From Psychrobacter pacificensis (lineage in GTDB: Bacteria > Pseudomonadota > Gammaproteobacteria > Pseudomonadales > Moraxellaceae): 64,000 nucleotides of DNA. Below are positions 46,268 to 54,997 of the stretch, in pieces (position 1 is the first letter of the stretch; every line of letters begins with the position of its first letter). The stretch spans positions 62,001 through 126,000 of the forward strand of contig NZ_FNAL01000005.1 of assembly GCF_900101915.1 (NCBI RefSeq). Direction: 5' to 3'. A program made the translations under genes and the position numbers. The notes below the pieces were generated by a model that did no database searches, had not been told where the DNA came from, and saw only the letters and a program-made list of their open reading frames with translations.

Positions 46268-47209
46268 TTACCCGCGCAGAGCCGCTAACGTCTTCGCCAG
46301 CTCATCACGTGCCCCAATAAAACCATCAATACCTTTTGGTAATAGGTCTTGTGTGACTGTGTCTTGCTGATAGGCCGCGCTGAACTCTTCATGCGTCAAG
46401 CTCACTTGGCTCATCGCTTGCATGTCCATGGACATGCTCGGCGATAACTGACGAGGCACATCAATATCCATGGCTGCCAGCTCATCGATTAGGTTGGGCG
46501 CAATGGTCAACAAATCGCAACCTGCAAGTGCCAATATCTGCTCAGTTGAGCGGAAACTCGCCCCCATGACTTGCGTATGATAGCCATGCTGCTTGTAGTA
46601 TTGGTAAATAAGTTTGACAGATTGTACGCCCATATCCTCAGAAGCTGGTACATTTTGGCGGTTTTGTTGACGTTTTTGCCAATCTAAAATACGCCCTACA
46701 AAAGGAGAGATGAGCGTCACGCCCGCATCTGCGCAGGCGATTGCTTGATGCTGACCAAATAGTAGGGTCAAATTGCAGTGGATGCCTTGAGTTTCAAGAT
46801 AACGCGCCGCTTCAATGCCCTGCCAAGTTGCTGCCATTTTGATCAATACTCGCTCTGAGTCGATACCAGCTTTTTGATAAGCGTCCATAAACTCAAGGGC
46901 CTTATCGATCGTCGCCCCAGTATCATAAGACAAACGCGCATCGACTTCGGTAGAAACGCGCCCTTCAATAAGCGCCAAAATATCACAACCAACTTGAATG
47001 GTCAGGGCGTCAATCACTGCATCGACATCGCCATTATGGCGGCTCATTGTTTCTGATAGCATACCTTGGTTATCAGGATGAATGAGGGCTTTGGTGATGA
47101 GGCTTGGATTGGTGGTCGCATCGATAGGTTTTAGTCGGGCAATAGCAGCAAGGTCGCCAGTATCAGCGACAATGGTCGTCATAGTACGTAACTGTTGTAA
47201 TGCGCTCAT
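46268..47209 (-). CDS. tal: Transaldolase
   Basis: Transfers dihydroxyacetone units between sugar phosphates in the non-oxidative pentose phosphate pathway. At 313 residues it has the length of the TalB group. The motifs are VADTGDLAAIARLKPIDATTNPSLI near 15-39, RVLIKMAATWQGIEAAR near 120-136 with the Schiff-base lysine K124, GIHCNLTLLFGQHQAIACADAG, FVGRILDWQKR and MGASFRSTEQILALAGCD. ATCC-type catalytic Asp and Glu lie in the expected blocks. A standard housekeeping gene. Confidence 0.95.
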   Translation of the reverse strand: MSALQQLRTMTTIVADTGDLAAIARLKPIDATTNPSLITKALIHPDNQGMLSETMSRHNGDVDAVIDALTIQVGCDILALIEGRVSTEVDARLSYDTGATIDKALEFMDAYQKAGIDSERVLIKMAATWQGIEAARYLETQGIHCNLTLLFGQHQAIACADAGVTLISPFVGRILDWQKRQQNRQNVPASEDMGVQSVKLIYQYYKQHGYHTQVMGASFRSTEQILALAGCDLLTIAPNLIDELAAMDIDVPRQLSPSMSMDMQAMSQVSLTHEEFSAAYQQDTVTQDLLPKGIDGFIGARDELAKTLAALRG

Positions 47210-47707
47210 CAGATATCCTTTTTCTTATTAATGATAGGGTGCTCCTCTTATATATCGCAGGGTAGGGAGCTGAATGGAAACTGTAACACAGTTTTCTACG
47301 TGTGTTTGCTCATAGTTGTGCTATGTGCCACTGTCATATCACTTAACTGTGATAATATTAATAATAATTTGCTGGCTTATCACTATTTACGAATGGGCAC
47401 TGACCTGAGTTTTTGCTATAGTAGAGCCGGTCATCTACTGTCTGCTGTACTTGGCGACCAATATAGCAGTAATACCAGAGAACGCCAATGACGTGCGATA
47501 TTTCTGATAGACTGTTTTTGGATGATGGTTAAAATAGTTTTGGTCATTGACCGCTATTTACCAATGACTTCATAATGACACTCTCAAGCACTATCGGTAT
47601 ATAGAGATAGTCGAAGCATTTAAAAAACACAGTAAAATTTAGCAGATATTCATATCTAAATATTAATAATACCTAACAGTGATAAAATCTAAAAAGGATG
47701 GGCGGTA
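47210..47707. other. Divergent region between tal and pheA
   Basis: 498 bp without a supported gene. It holds a small dyad, TATCACTTAACTGTGATA (47337-47354), with a further TTATCAC at 47377-47383. AAAAGGATG precedes the pheA start. Confidence 0.45.
47337..47354. promoter_or_regulatory. Candidate operator dyad
   Basis: TATCAC and GTGATA flank a six-base spacer in perfect dyad symmetry, and another TTATCAC follows 22 bp on. It lies about 130 bp before tal and 350 bp before pheA. The binding protein is unknown; it is not a Crp-type site, whose half-sites face the other way. Confidence 0.3.
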
Positions 47708-48880
47708 ATGAGCGAGCAGTCACCAGAACAAACCATGGATAATCTAAATCAAACCGCCGCAGGCGCTAGCGACACCGCAACTGAAAAAGAATTTTTAGAT
47801 AATATTCGCCAAAACATTGATGCGGTCGACTGCGAGATTCAAACACTCATCAATAATCGTGCCAAGCTGGCGCAACAAGTAGCAGCGGTAAAGAAAAACC
47901 ACACGGCCGCTGATGACAGTAGTGACCCTATCTTTTATCGTCCTGAGCGTGAAGCACAGGTGCTAAAAGCGGTCATGGAGCGCAATACGGGTCCAATCGC
48001 TGACGAAAAGATGGCACGTTTGTTCCGTGAGATTATGTCGGTATGTTTAGACTTAGAAGCGCCGCAGCGTATTGCTTTCTTAGGACCAGTTGGCACCTTT
48101 ACCCATGCCGCTGCATTAAAGCATTTTGGTAAAGCTGCTGATACCGTGCCAATGACGACCATTACCGATGTATTCCGTGAGGTTGAAGCAGGCACGGCGA
48201 TGTATGGCGTTGTCCCTGTCGAAAACTCTTCAGAAGGGGTGGTCAATCATACTTTGGACGGATTCTTATCTTCTAGTCTAAAAATTATTGGTGAAGTTGA
48301 ACTACCGATTCATCAAAACTTCTTGGTCGCTGAGCATACTAAGCTTGATGGTTTGAGCCGTATTTATTCGCACCAGCAGTCATTGGCGCAGTGTCGTCAT
48401 TGGCTAGATGTGAATTTCCCTAATGTGGAGCGCGTTGCGGTATCAAGCAATGGTGAAGCGGCGCGTCGCCTCAAAAACGAATGGCATTCAGCAGCAATCG
48501 CTGGCGACGTTGCGGTTGCAGAGTACGGCTTGCATAAGCTTTACTCAAACATTGAAGACAACCCAAGCAATACCACCCGTTTTCTTATCATCGGACATGA
48601 GGCCATTGCGCCTTCTGGTCAAGACAAAACCTCCATCGTGGTCTCAGCCCATGACAGAGCTGGTGCATTGATCGAAATCTTGAAACCTTTGTCATATCAC
48701 GGCGTCTCGATGACCAGTATCGAGACACGTCCTGAGCGTCCTAATAAGTGGGCGTATGTGTTCTTTATTGATATGAACGGTCATATCAATGATCCAAATG
48801 TTAGCGCCGCTATCAACGATATTCGCCCATTGGTAAAAGATCTGCGCATCTTAGGCTCGTATCCAAAAGCAGTATTGTAG
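47708..48880 (+). CDS. pheA: Bifunctional chorismate mutase / prephenate dehydratase (P-protein)
   Basis: Converts chorismate to prephenate and then to phenylpyruvate for phenylalanine synthesis. In its 390 residues an AroQ-type mutase (IRQNIDAVDCEIQTLINNRAKLAQ, near 33-56) is followed by the dehydratase with IAFLGPVGTFTHAAALKHFG near 118, VVPVENSSEGVVNHTLDGFL near 168 and NTTRFLIIG near 290, then an ACT domain with KTSIVVSAHDRAGALIEIL and SIETRPERPNKWAYVFF that binds phenylalanine for feedback control. A 30-residue polar extension precedes the mutase. It starts the pheA-hisC-tyrA/aroA series. Confidence 0.95.
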   Translation: MSEQSPEQTMDNLNQTAAGASDTATEKEFLDNIRQNIDAVDCEIQTLINNRAKLAQQVAAVKKNHTAADDSSDPIFYRPEREAQVLKAVMERNTGPIADEKMARLFREIMSVCLDLEAPQRIAFLGPVGTFTHAAALKHFGKAADTVPMTTITDVFREVEAGTAMYGVVPVENSSEGVVNHTLDGFLSSSLKIIGEVELPIHQNFLVAEHTKLDGLSRIYSHQQSLAQCRHWLDVNFPNVERVAVSSNGEAARRLKNEWHSAAIAGDVAVAEYGLHKLYSNIEDNPSNTTRFLIIGHEAIAPSGQDKTSIVVSAHDRAGALIEILKPLSYHGVSMTSIETRPERPNKWAYVFFIDMNGHINDPNVSAAINDIRPLVKDLRILGSYPKAVL

Positions 48881-48893
48881 AGATATATTGGCT

Positions 48894-48938
48894 CATCTAT
48901 TAGCTTGTTTATCTATCGAGATTGACACCTAATAGATG
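48894..48938 (+). other. Hairpin between pheA and hisC
   Basis: CATCTATTAG (48894-48903) is repeated inverted as CTAATAGATG (48929-48938). The 25-base loop and missing T-run argue against a normal terminator; RNA processing or pausing is possible. Confidence 0.4.
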
Positions 48939-48975
48939 GGCGATCGCATTTAGTGATAACCTCCAAGGATAAACC

Positions 48976-50118
48976 ATGCAGCCTGATCAATTGACAGCAT
49001 CAAACCTATCGCCATTAACGCCAGCTTATGACAGTATTCTGACGTTGGCACCTTATCAGACAGGTAAACCAATTGAAGAGCTGACGCGCGAATATGGTGT
49101 CTCAGATGTGGTGAAGCTGGCCAGCAATGAGAACCCGATGGGGTGCTCACCGCGAGTGACACTAGCCATCACTGAGCAACTGGGTCAATTATCACGTTAT
49201 CCTGATGGCAATGGCTATTATCTGAAGCAAGCGTTGGCTGACTTTAATGATGTCAAGGTCGAGCAGATCACGCTTGGCAATGGCTCTGATGATTTGCTCG
49301 ATATTTTGGCACGTAGTTTTGTGGGTGCTGATGATGCTATCGTCTATAGTCAGTATGCGTTTGTGGTCTATTCTATGCTGGCAAAGATGCAAGGCGCGAT
49401 GGATGTTGAGGTGCCTGCTCATCGGTTTGGTCATGACCTAAAAGCCATGAGCCAAGCGGTACAAGATAATCCCAATACCAAAATCGTCTTTATTGCCAAT
49501 CCCAACAATCCAACGGGTGCGCAGTTAGAGCAAAAAGAGTTGCGCCAGTTCGTTGCCAGTGTGCCAAGCTCAGTCTTGGTGGTACTAGATGAAGCTTATA
49601 TCGAGTATAGCCCTGAGAGTAACAACCGCGCATTGTTAGATGAGTTTGATAATGTCATCATTGTGCGTACGTTTTCTAAAGCTTATGGGCTGGCAGGTTT
49701 ACGTGTGGGCTATGCCTTAAGCTCAGTAGCTGTTGCAGAGTTATTGAACCGAATTCGTCAGCCATTCAATGTCAGCCGTGTAGGCCTAGCTGCTGCCGCT
49801 GCGGCACTTGCTGATCAAGATTTTATCGAAAAAACGCGCCAGATGAATGATGAGCAAATGCGTTGGTTAGAAAAGCAGTTTGATACATTGGGGTTGGGTT
49901 TTGTGAAGTCGCATGCCAATTTCATTATGGTTGAAGTGCAGGTTGAGATGGAAGATATAACTGCCGCTTCAATCCATCAAGCACTCCTTGAGCAAGGCGT
50001 TATTGTTCGGCCATTGGGCGCTTATGGGCTGCCAAACTGGTTACGCATTACGGTAGGTGTGGCTGAGGACAATTTACGTTTGATTGATACTTTGCGTTCT
50101 ATTCTCAGTGAAGACTAG
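48976..50118 (+). CDS. hisC: Histidinol-phosphate aminotransferase
   Basis: A 380-residue fold-type I PLP aminotransferase. Landmarks are VKLASNENPMGCSP near 47-60, LGNGSDDLLDILARSF near 95, IVFIANPNNPTGAQL near 170, VLVVLDEAYIEYSP near 196 and RTFSKAYGLAGLRVGYALSS near 227-246 with the Schiff-base Lys. The ending KPHAN-type block (VKSHANFIMVEV) is also present. In this gene order (between pheA and tyrA) such enzymes in pseudomonads are called HisC2 and may also aminate aromatic keto acids. Ordinary in context. Confidence 0.93.
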   Translation: MQPDQLTASNLSPLTPAYDSILTLAPYQTGKPIEELTREYGVSDVVKLASNENPMGCSPRVTLAITEQLGQLSRYPDGNGYYLKQALADFNDVKVEQITLGNGSDDLLDILARSFVGADDAIVYSQYAFVVYSMLAKMQGAMDVEVPAHRFGHDLKAMSQAVQDNPNTKIVFIANPNNPTGAQLEQKELRQFVASVPSSVLVVLDEAYIEYSPESNNRALLDEFDNVIIVRTFSKAYGLAGLRVGYALSSVAVAELLNRIRQPFNVSRVGLAAAAAALADQDFIEKTRQMNDEQMRWLEKQFDTLGLGFVKSHANFIMVEVQVEMEDITAASIHQALLEQGVIVRPLGAYGLPNWLRITVGVAEDNLRLIDTLRSILSED

Positions 50119-50298
50119 AGCATGTCCCCAATTCAAACGTTTATCACCATTTTTAAAATAGGGATATGTCCTCATCACATCCATCGATATGTTTTGATCA
50201 AAAGTATTATTTAGTAAGAAGTGATCTTAACTAGCCATTAACTTATATAACGCTGGGATTTACCGAAATTTATCCGAGCGCGTTCAACGAGAAAAGCC

Positions 50299-52632
50299 GT
50301 GAGTCGTCAGAAAAAAAACAATCTTCAGCCCTCTTTAAATATGCATCGTCCTATATTCGAACAAGTTTGTGTGATTGGACTTGGGCTCATTGGTGCTAGC
50401 TTCGCGCAAGCTATTAAAGATAATGGCTTAAGTGAGCGACTGGTCGCAGTCGATAGGCATGCACCAAGTATTACAGAAGCTATCGAGCATGGTCTGCTTG
50501 ATGCTGGTAGTGCAAACCTACAAGACGTCATAAGCGGTAGTGATTTAATCATCATTGCAGTGCCTGTACAGGCAGTACAAGCAGTGTTTGTAGATATCAA
50601 ACAGGCAATGGATAACGGACAGCTTGCCGCTGACTGTATCTTAACCGATGTCTGTAGTACCAAGGTCAATATCATTGACGCGGCCAAAGCGGTGTTTGGT
50701 TCGTTGCCGGTAGGATTGGTGCCCGCGCATCCAATTGCTGGGGCTGAAAATTCAGGGTATCATGCCAGACGCGCCAATTTATTTGTCAATCATAGTGTCA
50801 TCATCTGTGAGCTAGCTACCACAAGCAGTGTCGCGATTACTAAGTTGCGACTATTGTGGGAATCAGTGGGTGCAAATGTCATATCGATGGATGCAGGTCA
50901 TCATGATCGTATATTGGCGCATACCAGCCATTTGCCGCATTTGCTTGCCTTTAACTTGGTTGAGCAATTGGCAAGCCACGATGATAATTTAGATATGTTT
51001 CGTTATGCTGCCGGTGGGTTCCGCGATTTTACGCGTATCGCCGCAAGCGACCCCAAAATGTGGCATGATATATTTTTTGCCAATAAAAGCGCCATTGTGA
51101 GCGCCCTTGATGAGTATGGTGTCTATCTGCAAACCATGCGCCAGCTCATCATTGATAAAGATTCAACCGCCCTGATGGGACTTTTGGGCCGCGCGCAAGC
51201 CGCACGGCGACATTTTGGCCATATGTTAGCCAGCACCCCTTATACGGATACTTCTGCCATGTCAGCTTCTTATAATATTACCCCTAGCAATACTGTCTCT
51301 GGCACCATTGCCATTCCTGGTGACAAATCTATCTCGCATCGCAGCATTATGCTTGGCAGTCTTGCCACAGGCGTAACCCACGTTACTGGATTCTTGGAAG
51401 GGGAAGATGCCCTTGCAACGTTGCAAGCATTCCGTGATATGGGTGTGACCATCGAGGGCCCTGATAATGGTAATTTGACCATTCATGGTGTCGGTATGAA
51501 TGGCCTAAAACCAAGCAAAACGCCTTTGTATATGGGTAACTCGGGCACGAGCATGCGCCTGCTATCTGGTATCTTAGCAGCGCAATCGTTTGATAGCGTA
51601 TTAACGGGTGATACTAGCCTAAACAAACGCCCGATGGAGCGTGTGGCTGCACCGTTACGCACGATGGGTGCCGTCATCCAAAGTACGGGTCATAGTGGTA
51701 CGGCACCGCTTAGCATTACGGGTCGTGATACCGCTGGTAAGCCATTGCAAGGCACCGAATATGATATGCCAGTGGCGTCAGCACAAGTAAAATCTTGCTT
51801 GCTGCTAGCAGGTCTATGGGCCGAGGGTACGACAACGGTCACTCAGCCTGAAATCAGCCGTGACCATACCGAGCGTATGCTATCCGCTTTTGGTTATCCA
51901 GTAATTGTAGAAGGCAACCGTATCAGTGTCACCGGTGGCGGCACACTAACAGGTGGCGATATTGCGGTTCCTGCTGATATCTCATCTGCGGCGTTTTTTA
52001 TGGTGGCCGCTGCTATTAGCCAAAATAGTGAGTTGACCTTGACGCAAGTCGGTATCAATCCGACGCGTACTGGCGTTATTGATATTCTAAAATTAATGAA
52101 TGCAGATATTAGCCTAAGCAATGAGGCCCATGTTGGCGGCGAGCCAGTGGCTGATATTACCATTCGCAGCTCAAATTTGGTCGGTATTGAGATACCAGAG
52201 CATCTTGTACCACTAGCGATTGATGAGTTCCCTGTACTGTTTGTCGCGGCTAGCTGTGCCAAAGGGCGTACCGTCTTGACTGGTGCTAAAGAGTTACGCT
52301 TCAAAGAGTCGGATCGTATTGCGGTGATGGCTGAAGGTTTACAGACGCTTGGCATCGATTGTACCGTCACTGATGATGGGCTGATTATTGAAGGCAAAGG
52401 CACTGCTACTGAGAACGGCGATATAAATAATAGCCAGCCTGTTTTTGGTGGTGGTCACATTGTCTCGCATCATGATCACCGTATTGCGATGAGTTTCTCT
52501 GTTGCAAGTCTGCGTGCATCTGAGCAGATCACCATTGAGGGGGTTGAGACGGTCAATACCAGCTTCCCAGGTTTTGCTGAGCTGGCTAACCAAATCGGTA
52601 TGTCTATTCAAGTGGATACTGATGCTGAATAA
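50299..52632 (+). CDS. tyrA-aroA: Fused prephenate dehydrogenase / EPSP synthase
   Basis: One 777-residue polypeptide with two shikimate-pathway enzymes. Residues about 20-310 are TyrA: CVIGLGLIGASFAQAI (NAD), AHPIAGAENSGYHARRANLF and FRDFTRIAASDPKMWHDIF. Residues about 325-770 are AroA, which joins shikimate-3-phosphate and PEP: PGDKSISHRSIMLGSLA, GNSGTSMRLLSG, DEFPVLFVAASCAKG, KESDRIAVMAEGL and HHDHRIAMSF. The AroA part carries the four class II EPSP synthase motifs GDKS (341-344), SAQVK (494-498), RDHTE (521-525) and NPTR (587-590). The start is GTG at 50299 or, less likely, ATG at 50341. This fusion is known in Pseudomonas and Moraxellaceae. Confidence 0.94.
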   Translation: MSRQKKNNLQPSLNMHRPIFEQVCVIGLGLIGASFAQAIKDNGLSERLVAVDRHAPSITEAIEHGLLDAGSANLQDVISGSDLIIIAVPVQAVQAVFVDIKQAMDNGQLAADCILTDVCSTKVNIIDAAKAVFGSLPVGLVPAHPIAGAENSGYHARRANLFVNHSVIICELATTSSVAITKLRLLWESVGANVISMDAGHHDRILAHTSHLPHLLAFNLVEQLASHDDNLDMFRYAAGGFRDFTRIAASDPKMWHDIFFANKSAIVSALDEYGVYLQTMRQLIIDKDSTALMGLLGRAQAARRHFGHMLASTPYTDTSAMSASYNITPSNTVSGTIAIPGDKSISHRSIMLGSLATGVTHVTGFLEGEDALATLQAFRDMGVTIEGPDNGNLTIHGVGMNGLKPSKTPLYMGNSGTSMRLLSGILAAQSFDSVLTGDTSLNKRPMERVAAPLRTMGAVIQSTGHSGTAPLSITGRDTAGKPLQGTEYDMPVASAQVKSCLLLAGLWAEGTTTVTQPEISRDHTERMLSAFGYPVIVEGNRISVTGGGTLTGGDIAVPADISSAAFFMVAAAISQNSELTLTQVGINPTRTGVIDILKLMNADISLSNEAHVGGEPVADITIRSSNLVGIEIPEHLVPLAIDEFPVLFVAASCAKGRTVLTGAKELRFKESDRIAVMAEGLQTLGIDCTVTDDGLIIEGKGTATENGDINNSQPVFGGGHIVSHHDHRIAMSFSVASLRASEQITIEGVETVNTSFPGFAELANQIGMSIQVDTDAE

Positions 52633-52709
52633 ATGAGTGAGTACGGATCAACATTTTCCTATAATCATGCACTGTAAAGCATCCATAAAAAGCTCAATCT
52701 AATATCGTT

Positions 52710-52753
52710 AGCAATGTACTCATGTCACTATTGGCATGAGTATATTGCTTTTT
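52710..52753 (+). terminator. Rho-independent terminator of the tyrA-aroA gene
   Basis: AGCAATGTACTCATG pairs with CATGAGTATATTGCT (one mismatch) around a ten-base loop and is followed by TTTTT. Confidence 0.88.
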
Positions 52754-52858
52754 ATCTTATAATTTCACTGTAGTGACCCTGCGCTTTCACCACTAAATTG
52801 ATAATAATAATCAGAATTAGGTGATGGTGCGCTTTGCTCTAAAAAGTTGTCCTGTATT

Positions 52859-53809
52859 ATGACTACCCAAAATGTTGTCAAAAAACCTGTTGCCCCGATT
52901 ACCACAACCAGACGCGGTATTATCACTGCCCTTGGTGCCTTTTTTATCTGGGGTGGTTTCCCTTTATACTTTAAGCAATTATCCAATTACGATGCAACAG
53001 AGATTATCGGGCACCGTATTGTTTGGACGTTTTTTTGCCTACTCATTGTATTGGTAGCGACCAAGCGTTGGGGGTGGATAGAGACGCTCAAACAAAACCC
53101 AAGATGGATCGCGTTGTCACTCGTCTCTGGGTTAATTATCGCAACCAACTGGCTGACTTATGTGTGGGCGGTCAATCATGATCGTATCCTTGAGGCCAGT
53201 TTGGGATACTTCATTGGGCCATTGGTAGGTGTTGGCTTATCGATGATTTTATTCAAAGAGCGCCTGCGCACGCTACAATGGGTAGCCATTGGCTTTGCAC
53301 TACTGTCTGTGGTCATTCAAGTGGTGATGCTTGGTAGTCTGCCGTGGATATCATTGATTTTAGCATTCAGCTTTAGTATTTATGGCACCATTCAGCGGCA
53401 AACGCCATTGACTGCTGTCGATGCTATGTTTGTTGAAACGGCCATGCTAGTACCCTTATGCATTTGGTGGTTTTGGCAGTCAGATGTCGTCAGCCATCAG
53501 CTAAGCTTTTGGTTCAGCTCAAACATTTGGCTACTGATGCTCGCAGGCCCGATTACGTTGATACCGCTTTTATTATTTAATAAATCGACCAAGCTTGTGG
53601 CATATAGTATCTTAAGCTTTATGAATTATTTGACGCCGACCTTTATTTTCTTCTTAGCGGTATTTTATTACAATGAACCATTTGATCTACATCGTCTGGC
53701 AGTATTTGGTTTGATTTGGTTAGGGTTACTCTTATTTAGCATTGATCTGTGGCGACATCGTCCAAGTAAAGTGTTAAAGGCTGAGCGTCTCCATGAAGAG
53801 GCTTTGTAA
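52859..53809 (+). CDS. rarD: RarD-type EamA transporter
   Basis: A 316-residue inner-membrane protein of the DMT superfamily, subgroup RarD, with ten hydrophobic helices. The family signature is at the start: GIITALGAFFIWGGFPLYFK followed by EIIGHRIVWTFF, and later TNWLTYVWAVNHDRILEASLGYFI near 100 and GYFIGPLVGVGL. RarD members are called chloramphenicol-sensitive, but their natural substrate is not established. The frame is open from a TTG at 52847; ATG at 52859 is chosen. The basic C-terminal tail is cytoplasmic. It lies 57 bp before folB on the same strand. Confidence 0.9.
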   Translation: MTTQNVVKKPVAPITTTRRGIITALGAFFIWGGFPLYFKQLSNYDATEIIGHRIVWTFFCLLIVLVATKRWGWIETLKQNPRWIALSLVSGLIIATNWLTYVWAVNHDRILEASLGYFIGPLVGVGLSMILFKERLRTLQWVAIGFALLSVVIQVVMLGSLPWISLILAFSFSIYGTIQRQTPLTAVDAMFVETAMLVPLCIWWFWQSDVVSHQLSFWFSSNIWLLMLAGPITLIPLLLFNKSTKLVAYSILSFMNYLTPTFIFFLAVFYYNEPFDLHRLAVFGLIWLGLLLFSIDLWRHRPSKVLKAERLHEEAL

Positions 53810-53866
53810 TCGGTTAATTAAAAAATCAAAAATACGAACAAAAAATTAGCAAACAAGGATGGAAGC

Positions 53867-54304
53867 ATGTTTCATACGCAGTCTGATGTGGTATTTATAA
53901 AAGGTCTAAAAGTTGAAGCGGTCATTGGTGTGTTTGATTGGGAGCGCGCCATTACTCAGCCGTTACTGATCGATATCGCGCTTGAGACGGATATTAGCCG
54001 TGCTGCTGTGTCCGATGATGTCAGCGATGCGCTGAGCTATAAAGAGGTATGCGATGATGTGAGCGAGTGGTGCAAAGAGATTCAGGCAAAGTTGCTTGAG
54101 CATTTGGCTGGTCAAATATCTGATAAGCTATTTGCAAAATATGACTGTCAAAAAATCACGTTGAGCATTGCCAAGCCGACTGCTATTGCCCAAGCAGATG
54201 CGGTAGGGGTACAAATAACACGCTATGCGCCAGCGCTAACCAATGAGCCAGCTACTAAAGACGTTACCAAAAAAGTTAATGATAGCCAAGCCGATGATGC
54301 ATAA
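53867..54304 (+). CDS. folB: Dihydroneopterin aldolase
   Basis: FolB cleaves dihydroneopterin in folate synthesis. The 145 residues include VFIKGLKVEAVIGVFDWERAI near 9-29 (the conserved Glu of the pterin site and GV-DWER), LIDIALETDISRAAVSDDVSDALSYKEV near 35-62 (Tyr of the active site) and LLEHLAGQISDKLFAKYDCQKITLSIAKPTAI, where the Lys is catalytic. A 30-residue polar tail follows. AAGGATGGAAG precedes the ATG. It overlaps folK, so the pair is coupled. Confidence 0.93.
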   Translation: MFHTQSDVVFIKGLKVEAVIGVFDWERAITQPLLIDIALETDISRAAVSDDVSDALSYKEVCDDVSEWCKEIQAKLLEHLAGQISDKLFAKYDCQKITLSIAKPTAIAQADAVGVQITRYAPALTNEPATKDVTKKVNDSQADDA

Positions 54305-54827
54305 AACGTCAATGGATCTGAATATGGCAACGCTAACACAATGCGCACCTGAAACTGTGCAAGCGCAGTCCGTGGTAGAGGTGGTGTTAGCGCTAGGTAG
54401 TAACTATCAAGCCGAAAAATATCTACCGATTGCTCGAGAGAGTTTGGCAGCGCTGGGTGAGATACGACTATCTACGGCTTTTCAAAACCCTGATTTTACC
54501 GCAACCTTGGAACAGCCAAAGCCTGACTATACCAATCAATGTGTCCATCTAGCAATGAATACACCGATGAGTTTGCAGCAACTACAGCAAACCTTTAAAG
54601 CGCTTGAGGGGAACTGTAATAGACGTCGACAGACTAAGCCGAATCAAGTGCGACGAGTGACAATGGATATTGATATTTTGATGATTAAATTGGCTACTAT
54701 AGAAAATAGCCTAAGCAAATATTCGACATGTAAATCAATATCTGATTGGATTGTAATGGCGAATCGTTATCCCTTTAAAGCGCATGAAATTATAGGGATT
54801 GAAGAGTTGACTGCATTTACTGATTAG
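54297..54827 (+). CDS. folK: HPPK (FolK)-like protein with an atypical C-terminal end
   Basis: A FolK-type 6-hydroxymethyldihydropterin pyrophosphokinase by order after folB and by VVLALGSNYQAEKYLPIARE (GSN near the start) and RRVTMDIDILMIKL (MDIDIL, the metal-binding Asp pair). In the middle NCNRRRQTKPNQVRR takes the place of the usual GRxRxxxxGPR. The C-terminal third lacks the clear RxFVLxPLxEIxP block of ordinary FolK. The frame is open from 54243; ATG at 54297 overlaps the folB stop and gives 176 residues. It may be a divergent or secondary enzyme. Confidence 0.8.
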   Translation: MHKTSMDLNMATLTQCAPETVQAQSVVEVVLALGSNYQAEKYLPIARESLAALGEIRLSTAFQNPDFTATLEQPKPDYTNQCVHLAMNTPMSLQQLQQTFKALEGNCNRRRQTKPNQVRRVTMDIDILMIKLATIENSLSKYSTCKSISDWIVMANRYPFKAHEIIGIEELTAFTD

Positions 54828-54934
54828 CTGTTTGAATAGCGTTTTGAGAAAAAATTGATAATAAATAGACAGTTAGTGGGGTGACTTATTTTAACTCACA
54901 CTGATAACATCTGATATTTTTGCAGCAGATAAGA

Positions 54935-54968
54935 CTAAGGGGCGTAAAATGTATTGTACGCCCCCTAG
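54935..54968. terminator. Terminator between folK and cysE (convergent)
   Basis: CTAAGGGGCGTA (54935-54946) pairs with TACGCCCCCTAG (54957-54968), one mismatch, followed by TTTTATTTGTTTT on the plus strand. Confidence 0.7.
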
Positions 54969-54997
54969 TTTTATTTGTTTTACTGAAACTCTCGTAT

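Noticed and set aside
47231-47491. An 86-codon frame with a hydrophobic segment between tal and pheA
   Set aside because: No ribosome site and no family resemblance; Cys- and Asn-rich composition looks accidental.
50119-50298. A further small inverted-repeat element between hisC and tyrA (ATGTCC copies)
   Set aside because: The ATGTCC copies are short and in the same orientation, and no paired ends could be aligned.
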